Positions 40,292 through 53,897 are shown, counted from the stretch's first letter. The stretch: DNA of 64,000 bases from Merluccius polli (GCA_030340625.1 JAOPHQ010000850.1:1-64000), one strand, 5' to 3'. The notes: a model not told the origin generated them from the sequence alone. Numbers and translations are program-made.

Positions 40292-42321
40292 TTGTGTGTA
40301 TTTCTTAACGTATGTCCTGTATGTTCCTTGGTTTGTTTTTAACGATATGGGTAGAATTAAAATTGAGTTTGACTGAGACATAACTCAACACATACTTGAA
40401 TTATAAGCCTAGAGCATAAAACATATTTGTTTTGCCACTGCCACATGTCCTCTTGTAATTTATTTTGGACAAGACTGAAAAATGTAAGACAACAAACAAC
40501 CAACCAATAAATATAATGGTAAAAAATACACGGGCAGAAGGAGACTTCAAGAACAGTCCTTTTATATACTGCCTCTATTTTTTGACGTTGTGCAGCTTTG
40601 TTCCCTCAGTCAAGTACCCTTCTCTTTGGAAAACTGTGGGTGAATTAGTAAAAGTATTCAAAAGTACACAATGACAGATTTGTTGACAAACCCATACACC
40701 TACCCAGGCGGAATCGCCAATGTGCAATCAAAGTTTTTTCTCACCCTGAATAAAAAAACTTGGTTAATTTGTGAGCATAATTAACACTTGAGTTTTCTTC
40801 TGTGTGAAGGTAACAACCTTTTACAGTGCTGTAATTTTTTCTAATCCATTCGATGAAATCTGTCCTTTTTTGGATGGTAAAATACATAAAAGATTGTTCT
40901 TATGAGATGTCACAAACCGTAAGCAATGTGTTAGATTGACAACATAGACTGTTTGTAGCCAAGTAAAAAAAGTGTATTTTGTTTATAATCAATTCTGTAT
41001 ATAATCAATTCATGCTATGGATATTATTGATTAGGAATAGGCTGATATGTTCAGGTCCAATTATAGGGTCTAAAACCACTGGATTGGATATTGGAAATAA
41101 TAAAGGCTATAATCCAATACGATGTTGCAACCAATCTCCCCCTGAAATACACTTGTAGCATCGCAAAAACAGAAGTAGTAGTTTGGTGGTTTGAGAGTAG
41201 TAAGATTTAATTAGTAATTATTTATTTAGCAAAAAAAAATTGCATCTGTATCAGCTGATACTGTGAAATTGCAGTATCAGAACTGAAATAAAAAAAGTGG
41301 TATTGCATCACCATCCATAGTATGGATAGGCCTACATGTCTACATCCGTCTACATCCTTCTGATTGACAAACTGACCCAATACAGTAGTTGAATACACAC
41401 TACTCCTACACTAGTGCCATTGATAAGCGGTGATGTGGAAGTTACTTTCAGAATGTAATATATAAATCATTACTGTTTACTTCCATTTGGAAGTCATAAG
41501 TTGAGTTTCAATATTACTGTATGAATCTGGTAACTCGTCATATTACTTATTACACTACTTTTGCGTTACTTTCACAGACATAGGCAGAAGTCTGCCTCTG
41601 ACTCTTACTAATGGAAGAGCTTCACCAATAAGGAAACCCTTCAAATAGAAGGCTATTAGGTGTACAAGTAGTAGGGCCTTGACCTAGGAGCATAACATCT
41701 GATTCATGATGAAAACTCATTATGAATTTTCGAGCGGCAAACGGCAACAGGCTATCAGTCTTCTTCGCGGACGCGGATATTATACATTTTAGTCTGGTGG
41801 AGGCAATCTGTGAGCACAAATCTTTTTATTCAAGTAATTTGTAATATTACTAAGTTACTGCAAAGTAATATATTATGTTACTTTTGTAGCATGTTACCCA
41901 ACACTGTTGATAATCTTGTACTGGCTCTATATGTGTATTATGCCTGTTCATAGTATATTCAACAGCACATATCTGACATCCCAAGGTCCCCGGCACTCAG
42001 GTGTATCATTGAGTGCCGGCTAATAATAAGACACACTCCCCCACACAATATACCTCAATATAATAGACTCTAATGCAGATTCCATCTTCATAGAGAAGTA
42101 ATGGAGCACTGCGGCAGTGGCATGATTTCTATCTCCAAGAGCTTGGTCCTTGAAGACGCCGTCGTTCACACAGACACCAATGGAGCAGCACTGCAGCCAG
42201 CAGCACATATTTACTTAAGGACCTTGAATATTCATGCTGTGTTGTACAGTTCAGTGTAAAATGTGGCCCATGTAGGCCCAGAGCTATAAAACTATAAAGC
42301 TCCTATGATATTAATTCATAA

Positions 42322-42386
<65 letters not shown>

Positions 42387-42436
42387 TTATTATGTATAAT
42401 TATTTCTATGTTATGTTTTCATTAACGTTTTTAGTA

Positions 42437-42488
<52 letters not shown>

Positions 42489-44194
42489 ATTTGATTTGTA
42501 AAACGCCTTTTGTCAGGACCCAAGGCACTTTAATTGTGGGAGAGAGAAAAAATGAAAGGCCCCTTATTTTACCACCAGTGCTCATTAGCCATTACAAGCC
42601 ATTTCAAAATCTACCCTATAGTGACATCACACACGGGAGTGTCCACCCAGATAGATAGATCAGCGAGAGGGTAGATTTTGAAATGGCTTGTAATCACACC
42701 TGGCGGTAAAATAGGGCACCTTCAACATAGACATTCCACCTGTATCATTTATTCCCGCCAATCGCTTCCCTCCCACTGCTCCAACAGCTCTGATGGAGGT
42801 GGTGCTGGCCAGCCGGGACTGCCTGGTGGCGGGCGACACGTGTTCCAGCGACGAGACGTGCAGCCCGCGCCTAAGGACCCTGCGGCAGTGTGTGGCCGGC
42901 AACGGCAACATGAAGCTGGGCCCGGGGGCCAGGAGCCAGTGTGCCAATGCGGTGTCGGCCCTGCTGACCAGCCCCCTGCACGGCTGCCAGTGCAAGAGGG
43001 GCATGAAGAGGGAGAAGAACTGCCTCAGCATCTACTGGAGCTTGCATCAGTCCATCATCCACGGTCAGTGACGCAGCAGCAGCCGCCGTCTGGAGAGATG
43101 TTTTACCTTAAAGAACTCACAGAGCATAATGTGTTTTTTAAAAGAAGGGTTAGGTCCTGTCTGTCAGGGTCCATGCTCTCTAACTGTTCTATGAGACGCT
43201 GCCCGGACCGCCAGCTCCAACCCACAGTAAAGTTCATATTTTATGGTCCCGCAGGGCGAAATGTACTTCAGCAGGGCATGATAAATATTATGAAAACATT
43301 ACAAAACATCTTACATAAAATGCTATAAGGATAAAAAAAAAACACACAAACAGACAACAGCCACCCCCCCCACCCACCCACCCACGACCTGAAATAAGTG
43401 GATAAAGAAGACGTGCGTAACACGTTATGAGTCATTTGTGATTTTGTCTAATGATGTCAGCCTCTCTGGGTGAATGCAAATGAGTAACTTTAACATTCAA
43501 CCAGGCTTAGAGGAATTAGTGGTGCTATTCATGATGGTGATTCATGATTCCCTGTGGGTCTTTTAATACATACCTGTGTTTTTCCTCTTTCAGGTCTTAA
43601 CCTGGTGGAGAGCTACCCGTATGAGGCGGTGGAGAGAGATTATGACTATGTTCGACTGGCATCCATTACTGCAGGCAAGCCCATTGACTTTCATTCACTT
43701 TCATTAGCATTCATTTTATTTTGACACATTGTAGACGAGACAGCTTTTTTTTTTCAAGATTTTCTATTCTGTATTGTAGACTCGTCTGTTCCTATAAATA
43801 AATCACATTGCTTATTCGATGGCTTCTCACTTATGCGATGGTGAATGACAACGTGAGCCACGATTGTTGAACTAATAGTAAACCAACACAAACAAAAATA
43901 TTCCCGTGAGCACATCACACATCAATCATTGATACACACAGTGTTGAAACTAATCCCTGGTGTGTGTGTGTGTGTGTGTGTGAGATTGGGCGAACGTGAA
44001 GTGTGCCGTTTCACACCGCTTCCAGGGGCCACAGTGGTGAGAAGAGCAGACATACAGAGGCAGCATGTTTACATTTACAAAAAGAAAATCTCCCACGCAG
44101 TAAGCTAAGTGATATCCACTAATAGCCAATTCTTCTGGTAATTTATTGCCAATAAAGGAGATAAGATTGCTTTAACCACACTGCGTCTCAGACT

Positions 44195-44238
<44 letters not shown>

Positions 44239-44559
44239 TGAGATAAGACTCTTTGACGAGGCAGTAAAATCTCCGCAGACAAGTGTGACTCCAGCTCTCC
44301 ACTTCCAATTAGGTCTTGGATAGGTGTGATGCTTATGCACTTACCACTTTTTTTTCCTTTTTTTATTACTGGGCAAACTTAATATACAAGTTCCTACATC
44401 TCTCTCTCTCTCTGGTTTCTATCACCCATACGAACAACCACAGACATGTCAGCCACTCCAACAGAACGGAATAAAGTCATCAGTATAAAAAGACAATATC
44501 GTCTGTGGCCTAGACTATGACAACGGCGTTATTTTTTCTTTCTCCACCCCTAAATGTAT

Positions 44560-44595
<36 letters not shown>

Positions 44596-47500
44596 TCATC
44601 GCAGACTCCGAAGTTGACATGGCAACCGTGAACCGTTGCCTGGATGCGGCCAAGGCGTGCAACGTGGACGACCTGTGCCAAAAGCTGCGCACGGAATACG
44701 TGTCGGCGTGCATCAAGCCGTCTGCCAAGTCGGGCCTGTGCAACCGCTCCAAGTGCAACAAGGCCCTGCGCCGCTTCTTCGACCGCGTGCCCGGCGACTA
44801 TACCCACGAGCTGCTCTTCTGCCCGTGCACGGACACGGCGTGCGCGGAGCGGCGGCGGCAGACCATCGTGCCCGGGTGCTCCTACGAGGGCGCCGACAGG
44901 CCCAGCTGTCTCACGCAGATGCGGATTTGCAAGGCGGATTATGTGTGCAGGTGAGGTGGCGGGAAAAAGTCTTAAATCCCTTGTTCTCGATTTTCCTAGC
45001 GAGGGATATTATGGTGATTCCTCAGTTAGCCAGATACAAGTTAAGCAATCTCGCACACAGGTGTAGGTTGGGTGAGGGTTACAGATTGTTCTAATATAAT
45101 TCTAATTCTTAATCTCCTTTGGCTTTACGGGCCCAGTGAAATAATTTTCCTTGACAAGCCAAATCAGTAAAAAGAAAACTAAGAAAAACGTATTTTAGTC
45201 TTTTAGGCATTCGACTATTCCTCATATCATGGATTTACATAGAATTACATATTGAGTTATGGCCGGTCGGTATTATGGCCTTTTGAAACCAACCAAACAT
45301 CCAATCAATCAATAGAATGGCCCTCTGTTTTACCCTGCAGCTTTCTCCCGCCATTGCTTAAAACACCCCGGAGAGCCTCTTGGAATAACACATTAAATAT
45401 TTAGCACGGATAAAGGGCCAGATGGATCAGAGTTATCGCTCTCTGCTATCTCTGGTCACGACTATTATTTTTCACGGGCCCATTACATTTCGAGGCCTTT
45501 GTTAATGATCCAACACCTGGGGGGCGGGGGGGGGCGGGGGGGGGCGGGGGGGGGGGGGTTGAATTACAATACTCTCTTTCTATCACTATCCCATTAGAGT
45601 CTGCACTCCCACCCTGGGGGTGGGGTACAAAGTTGAAAATCACAATACCAATACAAGCATAACCCTTTCAACAACCTTTTGTTGGCCGACCCAGCTAACC
45701 CCGCGTCTTGCATTTTGTCTTTTCTTTCCTAGATCTCGTCTGGCACAGTTTCAGTACGACTGCCAACCCTCACAATCTTCTGCGAATGGCTGTGAGCAAA
45801 GCAACTATGGGGCATGTCTCCTCGCCTACACAGGGCTCATAGGTAGGTACGCCCGCGAGAGTGAGTGGTGAAGGGGCATTACATATGAACAAAGATAAAG
45901 AGATGTTTGTAGTGTTTGCATTTGCATGAGTCTCGGGTCAATCACACTCGGCAGCGTGTGTTGTCTATAGGGTGTTGGAGGGCCAGTAGGGGGTGCTTAT
46001 CCCTCTGGCCTCTGTAAGATCCCCAATGCCCCGGGATGGAGATGGGGACTCCGTCCTGTCTAGAGCACCGTCTTTCGGATGAGACGTTAAACCGAGGTCC
46101 TGACTCCCTGTGGTCACTAAAGATCCCGTGGCACTCATCGCAAGAGTAGGGGTGCTGACCCCGGTGTCCCGGCCAAATTCCCAACCCGGCTCTTGTACCA
46201 TCATGGCCACCTAATCATCCCCTGGTCTCTAATTGGTTAGTTTCATTCCTCACCTCTCCGCTGTGCCAGTGTGTGGTGAGCGTTCTGGCGCATACTGGCT
46301 GCCGTGCATCACCCAAGTGGGTGCTACACTCTGGTAGCGGATGAGGTGTCATATCTCCCCCCCCCACACACACACACACACTATGTAAGCGCTTTGAGTG
46401 ACCTCCAAATAAAGCGCTATATAAATCCAATCAATTATTATTTATTATTATGGAGAAGGAGCGAGGATTGTAAGAGGATTGAAGGGTGAAACAGAGATAA
46501 GGAGTACATTGGTGAATACATGTCTTGTAAACATGCAAGCACTCTCTCAGTGCCCTGAGTCCTCCCCTCCCAACAAAATCACCCTGGCCAATCAGCTTGG
46601 AGTTTGGCTTCGTGAGATTCAGTTGCCTTGTTGTTTTGAGCCTGAAGAGCTACACAAGATTTTAAAAAGGCTACGACCACTGAATATCAATCTACATATA
46701 AAATGAAGACTAACTTCAGCCAAGTCTTACTAAGTGTTAGGAATGACGGACATTTATTTGAGCCAGAATACACCGAAGAGGAAATCTTACAGCAGAGACT
46801 GCAGTAGGCAAATGTGCAACAGCGTGTTCAGAGTCCTGCCGCTTAGGGTCTCTCATTCGAGTAATAAAGTATTGCTGGATTCAATGCATAAAGTAGAAAT
46901 GCTTGTATTAGGGATGTGCGCAACTAAACGACTAGTCGATGCTGTGCTTGGTAGTCGGCACCAGAAATAATAGTTGGCTTTTTCTCTCAGAGAAAAGCAT
47001 TTCTGCCGATAGCCTATATAAACCATGGAAGCACACCATGCACTCTTGATAGCATATGCATATAAGAATTAGACCATGCTTTTAATAGGCATAATTAACC
47101 AACGTTAAATAACGTGTAGTTTCCCAAAACATCTAATCATTAATTTCATAATTTAATTTAATCTGGTTCACAATTCTCAACAGCACCCGGTCATGTCAGG
47201 TGTGCTGCCATTCGCAATCAATTAGTCTTTTCATGACTTCATTTAAATACCTGTTTTAATTAGATATAGAATAATAACCATGGATGTATGAATGGTTTTA
47301 ATTATATTGTGAATAATAACCATGGATGTATGAACGAGCTCATGCTCCCTTTTCACTTTTCAGCACGTGTTTATTGAAAAGTGTGATTAAGCATTTAAAT
47401 AGGTTAATTATTGGGTTATCATACACCAAATATTTTTTCAGACAATTTTTGGCCTTATAGATGAAAATCTGCACAATTTTGTGTTTTCTTACTTTTAGAC

Positions 47501-50500
47501 TAGTCGTTCACAAAACTTCTGTTTAAACGTCAGGGAAATTAGCCACTAGGAACAGCTTGTATACATGCAGAACTACCATTAGTGTACGAATATGATTAGC
47601 GAACCCAAACCACAGCAGCCTCACAAAGATTACTGTCTGATATTTATACCGTGAAGATGAGGATTTCAATGTCTGCTGCGGCTACAGAAGATGGCACAGA
47701 CCAGTCCATGATACGATACAAACCCACCGGCCGACCTGGTACAATCTCTGTTATCTACTGTTGTAGACCATGGATAGATAATAATAACGCGGACAGGATT
47801 GCAAAAGGTCAGCAAATGTGTTTTATAGCACAAGAGTTCAACGCCATGTTGGACTTCCTTTTCTCTGGGGCTTTCTTTATGATACGTGCGGTGATATGCA
47901 GGCAACTAACTATGACTAATTAAATTGTGTATTGATACAAAGCTTGTAGTTTTTTATTCATTACTTTATTATTATTGAAATGCAAATACGGACATAGATA
48001 TGCTTTTGTCATATGTTGGGCTCTATTACAGCTACTGTTTTACAACGCTCAAATGTGATGGCAGCCGCTTTAGTGACTCGATATCCTGTACAACCAAGCC
48101 CTCTCACCCAGATGCAAACAAGTTCCTGTGGGGCACAATGCACCATGGACATTGTAGTAAATTGACAATATTATACAACTCACGTCTGTAGTTTTTTGAG
48201 CGTTTTTGTTTGGGTTTCGAGAGCGCGGGACACTATGAGTTAATAAAAACGTGGCTGTGGCGCTTTAATGCAGCTGAGAATTCTTGAAAGGTGCCCGCCA
48301 GCGCAAATAAATGCTTGGCATTTCTATTCCTGTCTTGTATTTATTAAAGCACTCGAGATCCCACCTCCACTCCGTCAGAAAAGAGGCAAAAGCCAGAAGA
48401 AAGAAAAACAAACAGCCTATGTGACCTAAAAAATAAAGAGAAATGTCTTATTCGCAGCTAAAGGGCACATGAAGCTCCAAAGTACAGCACAACACTCTTA
48501 CCAACGTAATCCAAATAATTATTTTCTCTTTTTTTCTACATGGGTCATGCACACACAAATTACAAAGACCATAAATATTTAATCATTGCAATCACTGTGA
48601 GGACAGACCTCTAATAACTCAAAGGGATGTATTAAATATTTATCAGGGACTGAGATCCGATGCTTCCTCCTGCAGGAAGTTCAGTGACCCCCAACTACGT
48701 GGACAACTCAACGTCCAGCGTGTCGCCCTGGTGCTCCTGCCCCGCCACGGGGAACCAGAGAGACGAATGCAACGGCTTCCTGGGCTACTTCTCCGACAAC
48801 ATCTGTCTCCGTGAGTCTCATACAGTATATCAGTCAGTATACTGTATATAAGGAATTCACCGACCGACATATTTTTTGTTTTCGTTGATTAAATCGGAGG
48901 GTTTGAGGTGAGATGGTCGAGAGGTAGTGTGAAGTGTGCTTGTTGTTATTTGAGTGATGTTGTTGATTTCGTTTTGAGTGTATGCCATGTTTCGTCTATT
49001 TTGAGTTGCACCATGAGGCAAAATCGTCTAGTAGGTGACCCTTCCTTTTACAGTCCCCTATTTACCCGGTAAATATATGAATAGAATAGAATGCCTTTTA
49101 TTGTCACTATACGCATGTACAATGAGATTAAAAGCCAATAACAATAACAATGCAACAGTGAAAAAAAATATGAAATATAAAATTATACAATGGTGGTGTG
49201 TATACAATGGTGGATACAAATATGGTGAGTTATAGTATATTTTTGGGTAATTACTACTGGTAATAAGGTAAATGCAGAGGAACTACAGCTGAAATACTAA
49301 GAAAAACCTACCCATCAACTCAACTATCAACACAACTAATGACCAATAGTAATTACCCAATAATGTACTATAATTTACCATATATTTACCGGGTAAATAT
49401 ATGACCTGCTGATATTGTACCAACAGCCTGATTTCATTCATCCACCTCCTCCTTTTTCTTCTTCTTTCTTCAAAGAGAGACAATATTTCATTGTCATCAC
49501 TCCATTGGGTCTGAGCACTCATTCAGAGCCATTTGCAAGTGTTAATTAAATTCAATCAATGAGCAATCTGTTAGGTTTTGCAATAGTAGGGCCCCGGAGC
49601 AGAGACAGAGACAACGAGAGGTGATGGTAAAAAAGGGTTTATCAAACAAGGATCAAAAACGGAGGGTATATAACTAAGGACGCTGGCGTGCAGGGAGGGC
49701 AGCAGACGGGAAGGCTGCCGACACAGGATGCCAGGAAAGGGGGACACGCGGTTGGCTGGAAACGGCGTTCGGCGGACGGCATAAGCACGCGGCACACTGG
49801 AGACCTAAGGCACGTAGAGCCCCCGGGAGAAAAACACGAAACTGTCAGATCACATAAACACACTAGAGCCGGTAGTGACCAAAAAGGTGAACGAGAAAAA
49901 ACACACGATGAGTACTAACGTGACATCTGTAATAATTCGGCACTGGAGTGGAGATTGAACCGGGGTTATATAGGAGGAGTGATTGATGATGAGAGCCAGG
50001 TGTGCCTCGTTGAATGTGCCGGCAACCTTACCACGCCCACTACCTTGCACCTACACGCCAGGGGAAACGAGAAGGGACAAAACAAGCAACAACACAGAAA
50101 CGCAAAACTCAAACCATGACAGTACCCCCCCCTTAACGAACGCCTCCTGGCGTTCTGCCCGGTTTGTCAGGAAAGCGTCTGTAAAAGTCTGTGATGAGGG
50201 TATTGTCCAGGATGAGGGCCCGAGAGACCCACTGACGCTCCTCCGGACCATAACCCTCCCAGTCCACCAGAAACTGGAACCCCCGGCCCCGCCGGCGGAC
50301 GTCCAGTAGTTGCCGGACGGTGTAGGCCGGGTGGTTATCGATGAGCCGGGTGGGTGGTGGGGGGTCGGCCGGAGGGCTGAATGGACTGGAGGTAACAGGT
50401 TTAAGCAACGAGACATGGAAGGCTGGGTGAATCTGGAGACTGGGAGGTAACTTCAATCTTACCACATTGGGATTTATTATGTGGTCGATCTCAAACGGTC

Positions 50501-53500
50501 CAATGAATCTGGGGGCGAGCTTTCTGCTCTCCACCTGTAGGGGTAAGTCACGTGAGGACAACCAAACCCTTTGACCTGGCTGATAGCTGGGAGCTGGAAC
50601 CCGGTGCCGGTCTGCAAGGCGCTGGTTGCGGGCTGTGGTGCGTGCAAGGGCTGCTCTAACCTCTTTCCAGACTCGGTGGGCACGCCGTAGATTCTCCCGC
50701 ACCGAGGGAACCGCAACACCAGCCTCCTGTGTGGGAAATAATGGGGGTTGGAAACCGTTGGCAGACATGAATGGCGACATCCCTGTGGCGGAGCTGACCA
50801 GGGAGTTATGAGAGTACTCGATCCAGGGAAGGTGGGTGGACCAGGAAGAGGGCGTAGTAGGCCGGCAGGAGGGCGATGGGAGGCCTTACCGCGGGCGCAG
50901 ACGGAGCAGGCGGCGACAAACTCCTTGGTATCAGGAGAGATAGACGGCCACCAGAAACGCTGTCGGATGAGGGCCAGGGTGCGATGGAAACCTGGATGGC
51001 ATGAGATCCTTGAAGAGTGGCCCCACTGCAAGACCGCAGATCGCGCCTCCGCCGCCACGAAGAGTCTCCCTGGGGGGCATCCCTCTGGCTGCGGTTGATT
51101 CCGAAGAGCCTCCTGGACCACCTGTTCCACCTCCCACCTGGCCGCTCCGACCACACAGGCACTCGGGAGGATGGTTTCCACGACCCCCTCCTCCTCCGGA
51201 GGGGAGAACTGACGGGAGAGAGCGTCGGGCTTGGTGTTGCGGGACCCTGGACGGTAGGTGAGGGTGAACTCGAAACGGCCCAGGAACAGTGCCCACCGAG
51301 CCTGACGGGAGTTTAACCTATGGGCAGAGCGTAAATAGGACAAGTTCTTATGATCGGTCCACACGATAAATGGCTGGGAGGAGCCCTCCAGCCAGTGTCT
51401 CCATTCCTGCAACGCTAACACCACAGCCAATAGCTCTCTGTTGCCAACATCATAGTTACGTTCAGCTGGAGACAGTCGGCGGGAGAAGAACGCACATGGA
51501 TGGAGCTTTTGGGTGTCCGGGGACCGTTGTGACAGTACTCCTCCGACTCCCGTGTCGGAGGCGTCCACCTCCACCACAAACTGGAGCGACGGATCCGAGT
51601 GAGCGAGAACAGGGGCAGATGAAAAAAGAAGCTTCAACTTGTTAAATGCTGCCTGGGCAGCAGAAGACCACACGAAGGGAACCTTGGTCGAGGTGAGCTG
51701 GGTAAGTGGAGCGGCTACCAGGCTATAGTCTCTTATGAATCTGCGGTAGAAATTAGCGAACCCGAGGAACCGCTGGAGCTGCTTGCGAGTGGATGGGGCT
51801 GGCCACTCCACCACCGCTTGGATCTTCTTGGGATCCGTCATAAGTTGCCCCTTTTCTATGACGAATCCCAAGAACTCCACGGACGAAACGTGGAACGCGC
51901 ACTTCTCTGCCTTGACATATAATCGGTTCTCCAGGAGTCGCTGGAGAACCAGCCGAACATGCTGAATATGTTCGGCCAGGTCGCGTGAAAATATCAAAAT
52001 GTCGTCGAGGTAAACAAACACAAACAGATTGAGCATGTCGCGGAGAACATCGTTGACGAGGGTTTGGAAAACCGCGGGAGCGTTAGTGAGTCCGAACGGC
52101 ATGACTCTGTATTTGAACTGACCAAGTGGAGTGTTGAAAGCGGTCTTCCACTCGTCGCCCTCGCGGATGCGCACCAAATGATAGGCGTTACGGAGATCTA
52201 ATTTAGTAAAGATCGCCGACTGGTGCTCGAACCCAAACGCCGAATCGAGAAGAGGAAGGGGGTATTTATTCTTTATTGTGATGTTATTGAGGCCCCGGTA
52301 GTCTACGCACGGCCGCAGGCTCTTATCTTTCTTGGACACGAAAAAGAAACCTGCGGCCGTGGAGGATGAAGAGGGAAGGATGAGGCCTGCTGCCAGTGAT
52401 TCATTAATGTATTTAGTCATACTTTCCTTCTCGGGCTTAGACAGGTTATACAGTCGACTACTGGGGAGCGTGGACCCCGGAATGATCTCGATAGCGCAGT
52501 CGTACGGGCGGTGAGGAGGTAAGGTTAACGCCCGGTCCTTACTGAACACTGCTTGCAAATCATGGTAGTCGGAGGGGACGGTAGAGAGGTCAATAGTTTC
52601 AACAGGAATGGGAGAGGAGACTGGATTACTGGGAGTGGCGGAGTGCAGGCAATGTGAATGGCAAAAAATACTCCAGTTGGAGATCGTGCAGTTAGCCCAG
52701 TTAATGAGTGGGTTATGTAATTTTAACCAGGGGAGACCGAGGACCAAAGGAGTGGACGGGGACGGAATAACAAATAGCGTGATTATCTCGTGATGGTTAC
52801 CGGAGAGCCGCAGTGAAAATGGCTGAGTACGGTGTGTAACCTGAGCCAGCAATCTGCCGTCTAACGCAAAAACGTCCTTGGCTTCAGGTAGCGTCTCTAG
52901 GGGTAGACCTAGCTGAGAGGAGAGATTTGAGTCAATAAAGTTATCGTCTGCACCAGAGTCAATCAAAACTTGAACGGTGGCAGTCTCCTGCTGCCAGGTT
53001 AGCGTACCTCGTTGCGTGAGCCTGGTAGCTGAATCCTTGGAGGTGGTGGTGTGGCTCATCAGCGCCCTCCCAGCCGCTGATGAGCCTGGTCTTTTGGCGT
53101 GGACGGGCAGGTGGCGAGACGGTGTCCGGCCTGACCACAGTAGATGCAGAGACCAAGACGAAGCCGGCGTTGCCGCTCGGACGGCGTGAGACGCATGCGT
53201 CCGAGCTGCATGGGCTCACCCAGGTTGTCTGACGTAGCAGGGCTGGAGCTGGCTGTTGGGTCGACCGGTGTGAAGTCCTCCGCGGCAGCTCCGGAGCGAA
53301 GGTTCTAAGCCCTGTAGCAACCCCGATATTGGTCTAGATTATGTTATTTATAAGTTATTTATTATGTTGAATTTATGAGTTGTGTTATTGGACCATGACA
53401 AGATGTCTGCCTGGGCTAAAGATCTCAGTAAGTTGTAATATTGTGACCCAACCCCTGCAATTGATATTCAATTTTATTTTATTTTTCATTTAGTTTATAT

Positions 53501-53671
53501 TTATCATTATGATTTGAATGCTCTGACTCATGATAGGTGCCATTGATTGCCATTAAATTGTTTCTGTTGTTATTTGTGTCCCCCATTAACCTGCACCTGG
53601 CATCCTCCTGTCAAAGCAACACTTTGACTTGTTAAGCAGTTGTGACAGTTTGTGTTTTTCACATGAGTGAG

Positions 53672-53702
<31 letters not shown>

Positions 53703-53897
53703 CTGGGTGGGTATTTGTCTATGTGTGTGAGTGTGTGTAAATTGTGAGTGTGCGTGTGTGTGTGTCTTTGTCTTCTGTGTCTCTGGTGAAGTAAATATGT
53801 GTGTCTCACTGCTTCCTCTGCATCCTGGCATTGCTCTGTCATAGTGAAAAGCTGACTGCTTGTGACCCATTTTCCTCGGGAGTCAATACTAGTGCGT

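Larger units (their letters stand above)
18681..42787 (+). other. gfra4 intron 1 (24.1 kb)
   Basis: The donor is GTACGT and the acceptor CCAACAG. No additional exon with family similarity was recognised inside. It contains the repeats and mobile elements listed separately, plus stretches of unique AT-rich DNA (for example 21.0-23.5, 32.6-34.4, 35.0-37.7 and 40.3-41.4 kb) in which I see nothing specific. Confidence 0.75.
43675..44604 (+). other. gfra4 intron 3, GC-AG type
   Basis: This intron starts GCAAGC and ends CATCGCAG. It contains GT (43962-43982), AGC (44195-44237) and CT (44564-44592) microsatellites; the last is immediately 5' of the acceptor. Confidence 0.8.
49569..53310 (-). mobile_element. 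Chromodomain Ty3/gypsy retrotransposon, 5'-truncated and integrase-deleted
   Basis: This is an antisense insertion in gfra4 intron 6. In element order it holds the gag C-terminus with a zinc knuckle, pol (protease, RT, RNase H, integrase zinc-binding region), an integrase C-terminus with chromodomain, a polypurine tract (TAAGGGGGGGG, about 50124-50134) and a 3' LTR. No 5' LTR and no N-terminal gag were found. The layout and chromodomain place it with vertebrate chromoviruses. The element cannot be autonomous because the integrase core is missing. Confidence 0.88.

Noticed and set aside
47651..47923. 90-codon frame as a hAT transposase N-terminus
   Set aside because: No BED zinc finger or catalytic motif could be recognised; left only as a weak mobile-element remnant.
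50477..50840. C-terminal 120 residues of the long pol frame
   Set aside because: This part is read out of register after the integrase deletion; homologous sequence continues in another frame.
50748..51645. Plus-strand frames opposite pol
   Set aside because: Antisense shadows of the retrotransposon pol gene with no independent support.
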